A stretch of 64,000 nt of DNA from DATHVI01 sp035461385 (GTDB lineage: Bacteria; Actinomycetota; Thermoleophilia; Solirubrobacterales; 70-9): positions 21,892 to 85,891 of the forward strand of contig DATHVI010000042.1 of the NCBI GenBank assembly GCA_035461385.1, in the 5' to 3' direction. Position numbers and translations under genes: made by a program. The notes beneath the pieces are model-generated. The model searched no databases. It was given only the letters and a program-made list of their open reading frames with translations, and was not told where the DNA came from. Below are positions 40,830-49,450 of the stretch, in pieces. Numbering within the stretch: the stretch's first letter is position 1; each line of letters begins with the position of its first letter.

Positions 40830-42104
40830 TCAGCGCGGGGCGGGGATCACCCCGGGAACGCCCTGGGCGGCGAGAGCGTCCGGGAGCCGGACGCTGCCGT
40901 CGGCGCGCTGGCCGTTCTCGACCAGCGCGATCAGGATCCGTCCGACCGCGACTGCGGTGCCGTTGAGGGTGTGCGCGTGCTCGGGGGCGCCCTCGGGCTC
41001 GCGCCGGAAGCGGCAGCCGAGCCGCCGCGCCTGGTAGTCGGTCGTGTTCGAGGTCGACGTCACCTCGCGATAGCGCCCCTGGCTCGGGATCCATGCCTCG
41101 CAATCGAACTTGCGCGCCGCCGACGCCCCGAGGTCACCGACCGGGATGTCGACGACCCGGTAGGGGATCTCGAGCGCCTGGAGGATCCGCTCCTGGAGCG
41201 CGAGCAGCCGCTGGTGCTCGGCCTCCGACTCCGCCGGCTCCGTGAACGAGAGCATCTCGACCTTGTCGAACTGGTGGACGCGGAAGATCCCGCGGGTGTC
41301 CTTGCCGGCGGCGCCCGCCTCGCGGCGGAAGCAGGTCGAGATCCCGGCGTAGCGCCGCGGCAGCTCGCCGGGCCCGAGGATCTCGTCTGCATGGAGGGCG
41401 ACGAGCGAGACCTCCGAGGTCCCGACGAGGAAGAGCTCGTCGCGGGCAACCTCGTAGATCATCTCCCGCTCCCCGGGGAAGAAGCCGGTCCCGTAGAGCG
41501 GCTGCTCGCGGACGAGGACCGGCGGGACGACGGGCTCGAACCCCTCGTCCCGCAGCAGTTCGACCGTGAAGCGCACGAGGGCGAGCTCGGCCATCGCCAG
41601 GTCGCCGAGCAGGTATGCGAAGCGCGACCCGGAGGCGGCCGCCGCCTTCTCGACCTCGATCCAGCGGTGCTCGACGCCGAGCTCGAGGTGGTCACGGACC
41701 GGAAAGTCGAAGCTCGGGCGCTCGCCGACCTTGCGCAGGACGACGGCATCGGCGTCGGTCTCGCCGTCCGGCGCCTCGGCGGCGGGCAGGTTCGGCAGCG
41801 CCGCCGCGGTCTCGTCGAGCTCGCGCTCGACCTCCCCGAGCTCGGCCTCGAAGCGCTTCACCTCTGCCGCGACCTCGCGCATCTTCGCGATCACCTCGCC
41901 GGCGTCCTCGCCCGCGCGCTTGCGCTCGGCGATTTCGTCGGAGGCGGAGTTCTGCGCCGCGCGCCGTGATTCGACCTCGGGCAGGAGCTCCCGACGGCGC
42001 CGGTCGAGCTCGAGCAGGCGGTCGAGGTCGTCTGCGGCGCCGCGACGCGCGAGCGCCGCACGCGCGGGGCCGGGATCGTCGCGGATCGCGCGCAGGTCGA
42101 GCAT
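40830..42104 (-). CDS. serS: Seryl-tRNA synthetase
   Basis: A 424-residue class II aminoacyl-tRNA synthetase charging tRNA-Ser (and tRNA-Sec where present). The N-terminal coiled-coil tRNA arm covers about 30-105. Motif 2 is CFRREAGAAGKDTRGIFRVHQFDKVE; motif 3 is NGTAVAVGRILIALVENGQ; the serine pocket region includes GTSEVSLVAL. ATG 42104 is taken as the start; the preceding GTG (42107) is in frame and equally possible. It lies between the response regulator (same strand) and the cytochrome gene. Normal length, no anomaly. Confidence 0.97.
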   Translation of the reverse strand: MLDLRAIRDDPGPARAALARRGAADDLDRLLELDRRRRELLPEVESRRAAQNSASDEIAERKRAGEDAGEVIAKMREVAAEVKRFEAELGEVERELDETAAALPNLPAAEAPDGETDADAVVLRKVGERPSFDFPVRDHLELGVEHRWIEVEKAAAASGSRFAYLLGDLAMAELALVRFTVELLRDEGFEPVVPPVLVREQPLYGTGFFPGEREMIYEVARDELFLVGTSEVSLVALHADEILGPGELPRRYAGISTCFRREAGAAGKDTRGIFRVHQFDKVEMLSFTEPAESEAEHQRLLALQERILQALEIPYRVVDIPVGDLGASAARKFDCEAWIPSQGRYREVTSTSNTTDYQARRLGCRFRREPEGAPEHAHTLNGTAVAVGRILIALVENGQRADGSVRLPDALAAQGVPGVIPAPR

Positions 42105-42144
42105 CACCTGCCTACCGGTGCTGGCGGTCGCCGCGCCGCACGAC

Positions 42145-42561
42145 CTACGGGGTCTGCTCTTCGCCGACCTCGATCTCTGCGGGACCGGGACGCGGCGGGC
42201 GGTCGACGTCCCTGCCCGAGTACTCGGCGATGAACTCCGCCACCGCCTCGGCCTCGTCGCCGACGACGATGTTCTGCGGCATGATCGCGCCGGTGAAGCC
42301 GCCGTTGCGGATCGCGCGGAGGGCGTCCTCGGAGCTCACCGAGCGCTGATCGAGGTTCGGGCCCTGCTCGCGCAGGGCCCGGTCGGCCGATCCCTTCGCC
42401 CCGGCGGCACGCAGCGTGTGACACCCCGAGCAGCGCTCGGCGAACAGCGCCGCGCCCTCGTAGTTCGGGTCGTCTTCGGCGACCTGGATCCCCTCGGTCC
42501 CGCAGGCACCGAGCGCCAGGGCCGCCGCGATCGCTGCTGTCAACACGAGGGGCCGTCGCAC
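42145..42561 (-). CDS. Membrane-anchored c-type cytochrome (lipoprotein)
   Basis: A 138-residue monohaem cytochrome. The N-terminus is a lipoprotein signal with lipobox LALGAC (Cys20), so the protein is tethered to the outer face of the membrane. The haem site CSGCH lies at residues 44-48 and the distal methionine is in GAIMPQN. The C-terminal tail is proline/glutamate rich. It likely carries electrons to an oxidase. The GTG at 42561 is preferred because it gives a proper signal sequence and has TATGAT 9 bases upstream. The neighbouring propeller gene on the same strand is upstream by 50 bases. Confidence 0.92.
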   Translation of the reverse strand: MRRPLVLTAAIAAALALGACGTEGIQVAEDDPNYEGAALFAERCSGCHTLRAAGAKGSADRALREQGPNLDQRSVSSEDALRAIRNGGFTGAIMPQNIVVGDEAEAVAEFIAEYSGRDVDRPPRPGPAEIEVGEEQTP

Positions 42562-42570
42562 GCGGGCCGG

Positions 42571-42576
42571 ATCATA
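42571..42576 (-). promoter_or_regulatory. Putative -10 box for the cytochrome gene
   Basis: TATGAT on the minus strand, 9 bases before GTG 42561; near-leaderless. Confidence 0.4.
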
Positions 42577-42613
42577 CTTTCCGTCCCCTCGCCGCGGCTC
42601 CGGCCGCGCGGGC

Positions 42614-43711
42614 TCAACGGCGCTTGACCCGCTCGCAGCCCCGGACCTTGGTCTTCGCGTTGACGATCGCGACGTCGCGCTTGCCCGGGCCGCAGTCGAC
42701 CCGGTTGCGGCCCTTGGTCGCCCTGATCCGGTCGTTGGCGGGGCCGCCGCAGACGCGGTCGGCGCCGGCACCGGCGCCGAGCAGGTCATTGCCGCCCAGG
42801 CCGGCGATCACGTCCGCGAACCGGGACGCCTGCAGGCGGTCGCGCTTCGTCGACCCCGGGATCGTCGCCGTGCGCCCGAAGCAGCGGGGCGGCTCGATCG
42901 CGATGCCGACCGGCTCGCTGAGGTCAGTGGCGACGGTTTGGGGGGCGCCGCCGCCGGGATTGATCCGAACGACCTCACCGGCCTCGTAGCTGGTCACGAA
43001 CAGCGCCCCACTGGGGGCAACTGCGATGCCGAGGGGATACTCGACGGGCGCAACCGGCGTCACCGAACCGCTGTCGGGGTTGACCCGGAGAACCTGGTTC
43101 GCACCCTGGTCGCCGACGAACAGGGTCCCGTCGGGTGCCCGGGCGATGCTCCAGGGAGCGCTCAGATCCGGGCTCTCAGCGATCGTCCTCCGCGAACCGT
43201 TGCGAGCGATCCTCAGAACCTCGCCGCCGGCGTCGGTGACGAACGTGTGGCCCGCGGGGCTCACCGCAACGCCGTAGGGGACGCTGATGAAGCCTCCGGC
43301 GGCGAGTGGCACGTACGCGCCGGTGCGCGGGTTCATGCTCAGCACAGCGCCGAGCGAGAAATCGGCGAAGACCAGCCTCCCGGTCGCGGCCCTGGCGACC
43401 CCATAGGGCCCGCTAAGGCCTTCGCCACCGATCTTCCGCGTCTTTCCGGTCCGGGGATCGATCCGGAACACTCCTGGCCTGTCCTCGTCGGTTACCACCA
43501 GCGACCCGTCCGGCTCGAAGGCCAGGTAGCTCGCGGTGGCCATCGGGCCGCCGTCGCGGACCGTCCGCGTGTCGCCGGTCGCGGGCTTCACCCGCGTGAC
43601 CTGGTTCGCCCCGAATTCGGCGACGTAGAGATCCCCGGGGCTTGCGGCGGCGCTCGCGGTGGCGAACGCGGCCGCCGCGGCGATCGCGGTGGCGAAGCAT
43701 GCCTTCTTCAT
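42614..43711 (-). CDS. Secreted beta-propeller protein with RTX-like C-terminus
   Basis: A 365-residue exported protein. A Sec signal (MKKACFATAIAAAAAFATASAAAS) precedes six or more repeats of about 40 residues, each with a strand such as GDLYVAEFGANQVTRV, GTLFVGDQGANQVLRV or GALFVTSYEAGEVVRI. The pattern fits NHL/virginiamycin-B-lyase-like propellers. From about residue 285 a haemolysin-like glycine/aspartate segment (ADVIAGLGGNDLLGAGAGAD) may bind calcium, and two Cys near the end may pair. No enzymatic residue can be assigned. Likely an extracellular binding protein. Confidence 0.82.
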   Translation of the reverse strand: MKKACFATAIAAAAAFATASAAASPGDLYVAEFGANQVTRVKPATGDTRTVRDGGPMATASYLAFEPDGSLVVTDEDRPGVFRIDPRTGKTRKIGGEGLSGPYGVARAATGRLVFADFSLGAVLSMNPRTGAYVPLAAGGFISVPYGVAVSPAGHTFVTDAGGEVLRIARNGSRRTIAESPDLSAPWSIARAPDGTLFVGDQGANQVLRVNPDSGSVTPVAPVEYPLGIAVAPSGALFVTSYEAGEVVRINPGGGAPQTVATDLSEPVGIAIEPPRCFGRTATIPGSTKRDRLQASRFADVIAGLGGNDLLGAGAGADRVCGGPANDRIRATKGRNRVDCGPGKRDVAIVNAKTKVRGCERVKRR

Positions 43712-43807
43712 TCAGTTCCTCTCCGGTGGTGGCTGTGCTCCGTGGCGATGCCTGTGAGCCGGGCGAGGTTAGCTCGGGCAGCGCGCACCGTCAACCGTTC
43801 GCGGCGG

Positions 43808-44242
43808 TCAGAGCAGCCACGGGGTCGTCTCCGCCGCCCGGAAGGCGAGGAAGACGATCAGCAGCGCCGACAGGGTCATGATCCCGGTCTCGCGGCGGAC
43901 GATCGCGAGCGCGACGACGCGCTGGCGGTCGCGGGGAAGCGAGTCGAAGTCGAGCCCGGTGAGCTCGCGCTCCGCCGCCCCGGCGCGGGCGGCTTCGGCG
44001 AGCAGCGACACGACCAGCGGCAGGATCCCGTAGAGGTAGTGCAGGCCGTCGGCCTCGTGGCCGAGGAGGAGCAGGGTCGCGCCGAGCAGGACCTGGACGA
44101 CGACCGCCGCCTGGGCAACCCGGAGCAGGTACCAGAAGGCGATGCTCGGCCGCTGGCGCAACCACGCGACCCCGCCCCACGTGCCGGCGAGCAGGTTGGT
44201 GGCGAGGACGGCGACGCCGCCGATCAGGTGCACCTCGGTCAA
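43808..44242 (-). CDS. Four-helix membrane protein next to the nuo operon
   Basis: A 144-residue membrane protein I cannot assign to a family. Hydrophobic segments lie at about 6-25, 38-60, 66-86 and 117-138; a charged loop with LDFDSLPRDRQRVVAL sits before the last helix. A His in MTEVHLIGG and HYLYG in helix 3 could be functionally relevant. It starts at TTG 44242 (GTG 44233 is in frame) and is divergent from nuoA, sharing a 98-base AT-richer region. Its repeated adjacency to nuo cannot be judged from one genome. Confidence 0.7.
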   Translation of the reverse strand: MTEVHLIGGVAVLATNLLAGTWGGVAWLRQRPSIAFWYLLRVAQAAVVVQVLLGATLLLLGHEADGLHYLYGILPLVVSLLAEAARAGAAERELTGLDFDSLPRDRQRVVALAIVRRETGIMTLSALLIVFLAFRAAETTPWLL

Positions 44243-44247
44243 TCGTT

Positions 44248-44276
44248 AAATCCGCCTAACACGGTCGGAAATCCGC
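44248..44276. promoter_or_regulatory. Direct repeats AAATCCGC in the nuo promoter region
   Basis: AAATCCGC at 44248-44255 and again at 44269-44276, 21 bases apart (two turns), in a locally AT-rich 98-base interval between divergent genes. Candidate regulator binding site; no clear -35/-10 pair for nuoA could be fixed. Confidence 0.4.
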
Positions 44277-44340
44277 TTTCTGATGCGGAAAATCACTATG
44301 TAGCAATCTGCCACAAAGTCGGGTAGAACTTCAGCTCAGC

Positions 44341-44700
44341 GTGCTCAAGACCTATCTGCCAGTGCTCGTCTTCGCCGGCCTCGGGATCGTGGTCGGTACT
44401 GCATTGGCGATGCTGAATCGGTTCGTCGGGCCGAAGCGGCCGAACCCGGTCAAGAGCGACCCGTACGAGTGCGGGCTGCCGACGGAGGTCTCGCGGACGT
44501 TCCGCTTCGGGGTCAGTTTCTACATGACCGCGATGCTGTTCATCCTCTTCGACCTCGAGGTGATCTTCCTGTTCCCGGTCGCGACCCTGATCGCGCAGGC
44601 GGAGAGCCTCTACGTCCTCGGGGCGAGCCTGGTGTTCATCTTCCTGCTCGTCGTCGCGCTGGTCTACGAGTGGGCGAAGGGGGGCCTCGAGTGGAAGTGA
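44341..44700 (+). CDS. nuoA: NADH-quinone oxidoreductase subunit A
   Basis: A 119-residue, three-helix subunit of complex I. The conserved loop KSDPYECGLPT between helices 1 and 2 and the acidic residues in LFDLEVIFLFPV of helix 2 identify it; these contribute to the quinone/proton channel junction. GTG start at 44341. It is the first gene of a 14-gene nuoA-N operon, and its stop overlaps nuoB (GTGA). Confidence 0.97.
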   Translation: MLKTYLPVLVFAGLGIVVGTALAMLNRFVGPKRPNPVKSDPYECGLPTEVSRTFRFGVSFYMTAMLFILFDLEVIFLFPVATLIAQAESLYVLGASLVFIFLLVVALVYEWAKGGLEWK

Positions 44701-45431
44701 GGCGGCAGAAGCTGCGCGAGCTGGCGCCGCTCGACCAGCCGCGGACGCCGGAGGAGCTGCGGGTGCGCCAGATGCGGGCCCGCGACATGCTCCGCGGCGA
44801 CCTCGAGGGCGCGGAGCTCGAGCAGCACGTCGAGGAGTCCCTGCTGATGACGACGCTCGAGAAGGTCCTCAACTGGGGCCGCGCGAACGCCGTCTTCCCG
44901 GCCACCTTCGGGCTCGCCTGCTGCGCGATCGAGATGATGTCGATCGTCTCGCCGCGCTACGACATCGCGCGGTTCGGAGCCGAGGCGATGCGTGCGTCGC
45001 CGCGCCAGGCCGACCTGCTGATCCTCTCCGGGCGGGTCTCGATCAAGATGGCCCCGGTCGTCCGCCGGCTCTACGACCAGATGCTCGAGCCGAAGTGGGT
45101 GATCGCGATGGGCGCCTGCTCGTCGTCGGCGGGGATGTTCGCCAACTACGCCGTCGTCCAGGGCGCCGACAAGTTCATGCCGGTCGACCTCCACGTGCCC
45201 GGCTGCCCGCCGCGGCCCGAGGCGCTGCTCTACGGCTTCAACAAGCTCCAGCGGATGATCCTCGGCAACCCCGAGCCGGGGTGGCGCAAGCGCTACAACG
45301 CCGAGGGAACCGAGGAGTGGGCGCGCGAGGACCTGATCGTCGACCAGCCCTCCGCCGCCGCCCTCGCCGCCTACGGCCGCGCCCGCGACGCCGCCCGCCA
45401 GGTCCCGCAGGGGGAGATCGTCGATGCCTGA
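44697..45431 (+). CDS. nuoB: NADH-quinone oxidoreductase subunit B
   Basis: A 244-residue peripheral subunit carrying cluster N2, the last Fe-S centre before quinone. Ligands are seen in TFGLACCAIEMM (tandem Cys), MGACSSSAGMF and VPGCPPRPEALL. The N-terminal 50 residues form an extra charged lead compared with E. coli, and the C-terminal 45 residues extend beyond the core. GTG start overlaps the nuoA stop. A 146-base structured spacer separates it from nuoC, an exception in a tightly packed operon. Confidence 0.97.
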   Translation: MRRQKLRELAPLDQPRTPEELRVRQMRARDMLRGDLEGAELEQHVEESLLMTTLEKVLNWGRANAVFPATFGLACCAIEMMSIVSPRYDIARFGAEAMRASPRQADLLILSGRVSIKMAPVVRRLYDQMLEPKWVIAMGACSSSAGMFANYAVVQGADKFMPVDLHVPGCPPRPEALLYGFNKLQRMILGNPEPGWRKRYNAEGTEEWAREDLIVDQPSAAALAAYGRARDAARQVPQGEIVDA

Positions 45432-45509
45432 CGCCCCCGGACGCGGGAGCGGGCGTGTTGGCCGGCGGCGTTGCGCCGCCGGAGGAGCATGTCAGGCGCC
45501 GAAGGCGCC
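45431..45509 (+). repeat. Three consecutive hairpins in the nuoB-nuoC spacer
   Basis: ACGCCC/GGGCGT (45431-45456), a perfect 9-bp stem CCGGCGGCG-TTG-CGCCGCCGG (45462-45482), and GGCGCC-GAA-GGCGCC (45495-45509). The first includes CCCCCGGACGCGG, a piece of the repeat family also present in nuoG and before nuoJ. They could act as attenuator, mRNA processing or stability elements. Confidence 0.65.
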
Positions 45510-45577
45510 GCAAGTCATTCGATCTCCACGGCGTAGCCCTGGACCATGTGTGGGTGCGGGAGCGGAGGAGGCGTCAA

Positions 45578-46108
45578 GTGCCTGATTCCCCGGGGCTCGA
45601 GCTGATCGCCTCCGACCTGAACGATGCGCACCCCGGGTCGGTGCTCTCGACCTACCACGAGCACGGGCAGGCGTGTCTGATCGTCGATCCCGAGCAGGTG
45701 CTCGAGGTGCTCGGCTGGCTGCGCGAGGAGCCCGGGCAGGAGTACCGATTCCTCTCCAGCCTCCACGGCGTCGACTACCTGCCGGCCGAGCCGCGGTTCG
45801 GCGTCGTCTACGAGCTCCTCAACATGGCCCGGGTCGAGCGGCTGCGGGTACGGGCGGCGCTCGCCGACCCGGGCGGGGACGCGTTGCCGGAGATCCCCTC
45901 GAGCGTCGAGCTGTTCCCGACCGCCGAGTTCCAGGAGCGCGAGGTCTACGACTTCTTCGGGATCGTCTTTCGAGGCCACCCCGACCTGCGGCGGATCCTG
46001 ATGCCCGAGGAGTACGTCGGCTGGCCGCAGCGCCGTGACTTCCCGATCGGTGGCGAGCCGGTGATATTCACCCACAACGAGCGCCAGGTCCCGAGGTGGT
46101 ACGAGTGA
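45578..46108 (+). CDS. nuoC: NADH-quinone oxidoreductase subunit C
   Basis: A 176-residue 30-kDa-type subunit. Core motif is EFQEREVYDFFGIVFRGHPDLRRILMPEEY with GWPQRRDFPIGGEPV at the end, and YRFLSSLHGVDYLP marks the first half. It docks on NuoD in the quinone module. GTG 45578 is chosen because GGAGGAGG stands 7 bases upstream; the preceding in-frame stretch belongs to the spacer. Its stop overlaps the nuoD start (GTGA). Confidence 0.96.
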   Translation: MPDSPGLELIASDLNDAHPGSVLSTYHEHGQACLIVDPEQVLEVLGWLREEPGQEYRFLSSLHGVDYLPAEPRFGVVYELLNMARVERLRVRAALADPGGDALPEIPSSVELFPTAEFQEREVYDFFGIVFRGHPDLRRILMPEEYVGWPQRRDFPIGGEPVIFTHNERQVPRWYE

Positions 46109-47379
46109 CGGCGCGGCCGGGGCTGAGCCGGGACCGGATCGCGCAGACCGAAGCCGAGGTCGTCGGCACCTCGGCGATCGAGCGGACTGCGGCCGGCGAC
46201 GCGCTCGAGCCCGAGCAGGAGCTGTTCACGATCAACATGGGCCCGCACCACCCGGCGACCCACGGGGTGCTGCGGCTGATGGTCAGCCTCCAGGGCGAGG
46301 TCGTCCAGGACCTGAAGCCGATCATCGGCTACGTCCACACCGGGATCGAGAAGTCGTGCGAGGACAAGCCCTACTGGATGGTGATCCCGTTCGTCGAGCG
46401 GATGGACTACCTCTCCTACTTCTTCAATATGGAGGCCTTCTGCGGATGCGTCGAGCGATTGTTGGAGCTCGAGATCCCGCCGCGCGCGAAGTACCTGCGG
46501 GTGCTCCACCTCGAGCTCAACCGCCTCCACTCCCACCTCGTCTGGCTGGGGACGACCGGCCTCGAGCTCGGGGCGATGTCGATGTTCTTCTACTGCTTCC
46601 GCGACCGCGATCGGATCCTCGACCTGTTTGAGATGTCCTCGGGCCAGCGGATGCACACCCGCTACTTCCAGGTCGGCGGCGTCTTCGAGGACATCCCGGC
46701 CGGCTTCGAGCGCCGGGTGCTCGACTTCTGCGCCGAGTTCAGGAGTCGGATCGATCAGTACGAGGCGCTGCTGACGAACAACGAGATCTTCCTCCAGCGG
46801 ACGAAGGGGATCGGGATCGTTCCCCGCGAGCGGCTGCTGGCGCTCGGCGTCACCGGTCCGCTCCTGCGGGCGACCGGGGAGCCGTGGGACCTGCGCAAGG
46901 TCGACCCCTACCTCTCCTACCGCGACTTCGACTTCAAGGTCCCGGTCGGGACCGTCGGCGACGGCTGGGACCGCTACCAGGTGCGGATGGCCGAGCTGCG
47001 CGAGTCGGTCTCGATCATCGAGCAGGCGATCGAGGGGCTCCCCGAGGGCCCGTGGATCGCCGACGACCGCAAGGTGGTGCTGCCGCCGCGGGACGAGCTC
47101 TCGACCTCGATGGAGGCGCTGATCCACCACTTCAAGCTCGTCACCGAGGGCTTCCGGGTCCCGCCGGGCGAGGCCTACTACGCGGTCGAGTCGCCGCGCG
47201 GCGAGCTCGGCTGCTTCGTCCTCGCCGACGGATCGGCGAAGCCCGCGCGGGCCCACGTGCGCGATCCCTCGTTCGTCAACCTGCAGGCGCTTCGCGACAT
47301 GAGCGTCGGCAGCTACGTCGCCGACCTGATCCAGAACCTGGCGATGCTCGACCCGATCCTCGGAGGGATCGACCGGTGA
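46105..47379 (+). CDS. nuoD: NADH-quinone oxidoreductase subunit D
   Basis: A 424-residue 49-kDa-type subunit that forms the quinone-binding cavity with NuoB. The family core begins FTINMGPHHPATHGVLRL (with the quinone-contact His), continues with GYVHTGIEKSCEDKPY and LHLELNRLHSHLVWLG, and ends with SFVNLQALRDMSVGSYVADLIQNLAMLDPILGGIDR. About 45 residues precede the core. GTG start overlaps nuoC and the stop overlaps nuoE, both as GTGA. Confidence 0.98.
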   Translation: MTARPGLSRDRIAQTEAEVVGTSAIERTAAGDALEPEQELFTINMGPHHPATHGVLRLMVSLQGEVVQDLKPIIGYVHTGIEKSCEDKPYWMVIPFVERMDYLSYFFNMEAFCGCVERLLELEIPPRAKYLRVLHLELNRLHSHLVWLGTTGLELGAMSMFFYCFRDRDRILDLFEMSSGQRMHTRYFQVGGVFEDIPAGFERRVLDFCAEFRSRIDQYEALLTNNEIFLQRTKGIGIVPRERLLALGVTGPLLRATGEPWDLRKVDPYLSYRDFDFKVPVGTVGDGWDRYQVRMAELRESVSIIEQAIEGLPEGPWIADDRKVVLPPRDELSTSMEALIHHFKLVTEGFRVPPGEAYYAVESPRGELGCFVLADGSAKPARAHVRDPSFVNLQALRDMSVGSYVADLIQNLAMLDPILGGIDR

Positions 47380-48089
47380 GCGCGGATCGCCGGGAGGTCT
47401 TACCCACCGACGAGCTCACCGCGGCCGAGCGGCGCGAGCTGATCGCCTCGATGCGACCCGAGGACGCGGAGGAGGTCCCCGAGCTCCACGAGGTCGACAT
47501 CCCGGCCGAGCTTCGCGAGCAGATCGAGGACGCGATGGGGCGCTACCCGCAGCTGCGATCGGCGTCGATCCCGGCGCTGTGGGCGGTCCAGCGCAACTAC
47601 GGCTGGTGCTCCCCGGAGGGGATCCGCCAGGCGGCCGCGGTGATGGGCGTGACGCCCGGCTTTCTGAGCTCGGTGGCGACGTTCTACGACCTCTTCCGGA
47701 CGACTCCGACCGCGCGCAACCGGGTGCTCGTCTGCCACAACATCTCCTGCTGGATGAACGGCGCCGACGAGCTCACCGAGGCCTTCTGCGAAGCCGCCGG
47801 CGTCGACCCCCACAAGGCCGACCACGACGGCGCGAGCTCGGCCGACGGCGAGGTCTTCATCAAGGGCTTCGAGTGCCTCGGCGCCTGCGACATCGCGCCG
47901 ATGGCGGCGATCAACGACCGCTACTACGGCCCGCTCGACCCCGGCGATGCCGCCACCGCCGTCGAGCAGCTTCGCGCCGGAGCCGAGGTGCTCCCCGGCA
48001 GGGCACTCGCCGGGCGGCGCGCCGCCGGCGGGCCCGAAGGCGCCCCCGACCCGCGGGTGGCCGAGGCGAAGGAGGGATCCGATGCCTGA
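47376..48089 (+). CDS. nuoE: NADH-quinone oxidoreductase subunit E
   Basis: A 237-residue 24-kDa-type subunit with the thioredoxin-like [2Fe-2S] N1a domain. Ligands are in VCHNISCWMNG (Cys-4-Cys) and FECLGACDIAPM (Cys-3-Cys). It sits in the NADH-input module with NuoF. N- and C-terminal extensions (about 55 and 45 residues) are charged and variable. The last 8 bases overlap the nuoF start, so the two are translationally coupled. Confidence 0.97.
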   Translation: MSADRREVLPTDELTAAERRELIASMRPEDAEEVPELHEVDIPAELREQIEDAMGRYPQLRSASIPALWAVQRNYGWCSPEGIRQAAAVMGVTPGFLSSVATFYDLFRTTPTARNRVLVCHNISCWMNGADELTEAFCEAAGVDPHKADHDGASSADGEVFIKGFECLGACDIAPMAAINDRYYGPLDPGDAATAVEQLRAGAEVLPGRALAGRRAAGGPEGAPDPRVAEAKEGSDA

Positions 48090-49401
48090 GATCCGGCTCC
48101 TGTTCGCCGACATCGACGCCCCCGACCTGCCCACGCTCGAGGGCTACCGGCGCCGCGGCGGCTATCGCGCGCTCGAGCGGGCGCTGCGCGAGCTCGAGCC
48201 CGAGGAGCTGCTCGAGGAGCTCGAGGGCTCGGGGCTTCGCGGCCGCGGCGGCGCCGGCTTCTCGATGGGCAAGAAGGGCTCGTTCCTTCCCCGCGGGGAC
48301 GTCGAGAAGTACCTCTGCTGCAACGCCGACGAGTCCGAGCCGGGGACGTTCAAGGACCGCGAGCTGATCTGGAAGAACCCGCACCAGCTGATCGAGGGCT
48401 GCGTGATCGCCTCGCTCGCGGTCGGGGCAACCTACGCGTTCATCTTCATCCGCGGCGAGTACTCGGAGGCGGCCGACGTCCTCGACCGCGCGATCGCGGA
48501 GGCCTACGGCGCGGGCCTGCTCGGCGAGTCCATCCTCGGCTCGGGCTGCCGGGTCGAGCTCGTCGTCCACCGCGGCGCCGGCGCCTACATCTGCGGCGAG
48601 GAGACGGCGCTGCTGGACTCGCTCGAGGGGAAGCGCGGGAACCCGCGGCTGAAGCCCCCGTTCCCGGCGATCCAGGGCCTCTACGGCGGGCCGACGCTGA
48701 TCAACAACGTCGAGACGCTCTCGAACGTCCCCCACATCGTCGCGAATGGCGCCGGCTGGTACCGCCGGTTCGGCACCGAGCAGTCGACCGGGACGAAGGT
48801 CGTCTCCGTCTCCGGCTGCGTCCAGCGGCCGGGCAACTACGAGATCGAGCTCGGGATCCCGGCGCGGGAGATCGTCTACGAGCTCGCCGGCGGGCCGCCC
48901 GAGGGCCGCAAGGTCAAGGCGTGGTTCCCGGGCGGCTCCTCGGCGCCGGTGCTGACGGAGGCCGAGCTCGACCTCCCGTACAGCTTCGAGGCGATGGCCG
49001 AGGCCGGCTCGATGCTCGGCTCGGGGGCGATCATCGTCGCCGACGAGACGGTTTCGATCCCGGCGCTGGCGCTGCGCACGGCGCGCTTCTACCACCACGA
49101 GTCGTGCGGCAAGTGCACGCCGTGCCGGGAGGGGACGAACTGGACGGTGAAGATGCTCGAGCGGGTCGTCCGCGGCGAGGCGACGCCGATGGACCTCGAC
49201 ATCATCTCCTCGGTCCAGGAGAACATCATCGGCCACTGCCTCTGCGTCCTCGGCGACTCGATGGCGATGCCGGTCGGCTCGATGGTGCGCAAGTTCAGGG
49301 ACGAGTTCGAGCAGGCGATCGAGGAGGCCGGCGAGGCCGCGCCGGCGCCGCTCGAGGTGACCGGCGACGGGCCCGGGGTGCCGGTCGGGGCAGGTATATG
49401 A
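48082..49401 (+). CDS. nuoF: NADH-quinone oxidoreductase subunit F
   Basis: A 439-residue 51-kDa-type subunit binding NADH, FMN and cluster N3. The NADH/FMN loop reads GLRGRGGAGFSMGKK, followed by CNADESEPGTFKDR and GAGAYICGEETALLDSLEG. The N3 ligands are HESCGKCTPCREGTNW plus a later Cys in GHCLCVLGD. The ATG has AAGGAGGG upstream. The stop codon lies in the first bases of a dispersed repeat that fills the nuoF-nuoG junction. Confidence 0.98.
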   Translation: MPEIRLLFADIDAPDLPTLEGYRRRGGYRALERALRELEPEELLEELEGSGLRGRGGAGFSMGKKGSFLPRGDVEKYLCCNADESEPGTFKDRELIWKNPHQLIEGCVIASLAVGATYAFIFIRGEYSEAADVLDRAIAEAYGAGLLGESILGSGCRVELVVHRGAGAYICGEETALLDSLEGKRGNPRLKPPFPAIQGLYGGPTLINNVETLSNVPHIVANGAGWYRRFGTEQSTGTKVVSVSGCVQRPGNYEIELGIPAREIVYELAGGPPEGRKVKAWFPGGSSAPVLTEAELDLPYSFEAMAEAGSMLGSGAIIVADETVSIPALALRTARFYHHESCGKCTPCREGTNWTVKMLERVVRGEATPMDLDIISSVQENIIGHCLCVLGDSMAMPVGSMVRKFRDEFEQAIEEAGEAAPAPLEVTGDGPGVPVGAGI

Positions 49402-49443
49402 GCGAGCGACATTCATGTCGCGAGAGCAGCAGGTGCCGCGAGG
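49398..49443 (+). repeat. Dispersed repeat copy at the nuoF-nuoG junction
   Basis: The core CGAGCGACATTCATGTCGCG followed by AGAGC and a GTGCCG block is nearly identical to the minus-strand sequence of the 51-bp repeats at 26808-26909. It includes the perfect palindrome GCGACAT-TC-ATGTCGC. As at the other site, it begins at a stop codon (TGA 49399-49401). Confidence 0.85.
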
Positions 49444-49450
49444 TGCTCCG

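Noticed and set aside
45946..47256. 436-codon frame antisense to nuoC/nuoD
   Set aside because: Shadow of the highly conserved nuoD coding strand; no recognisable domain.
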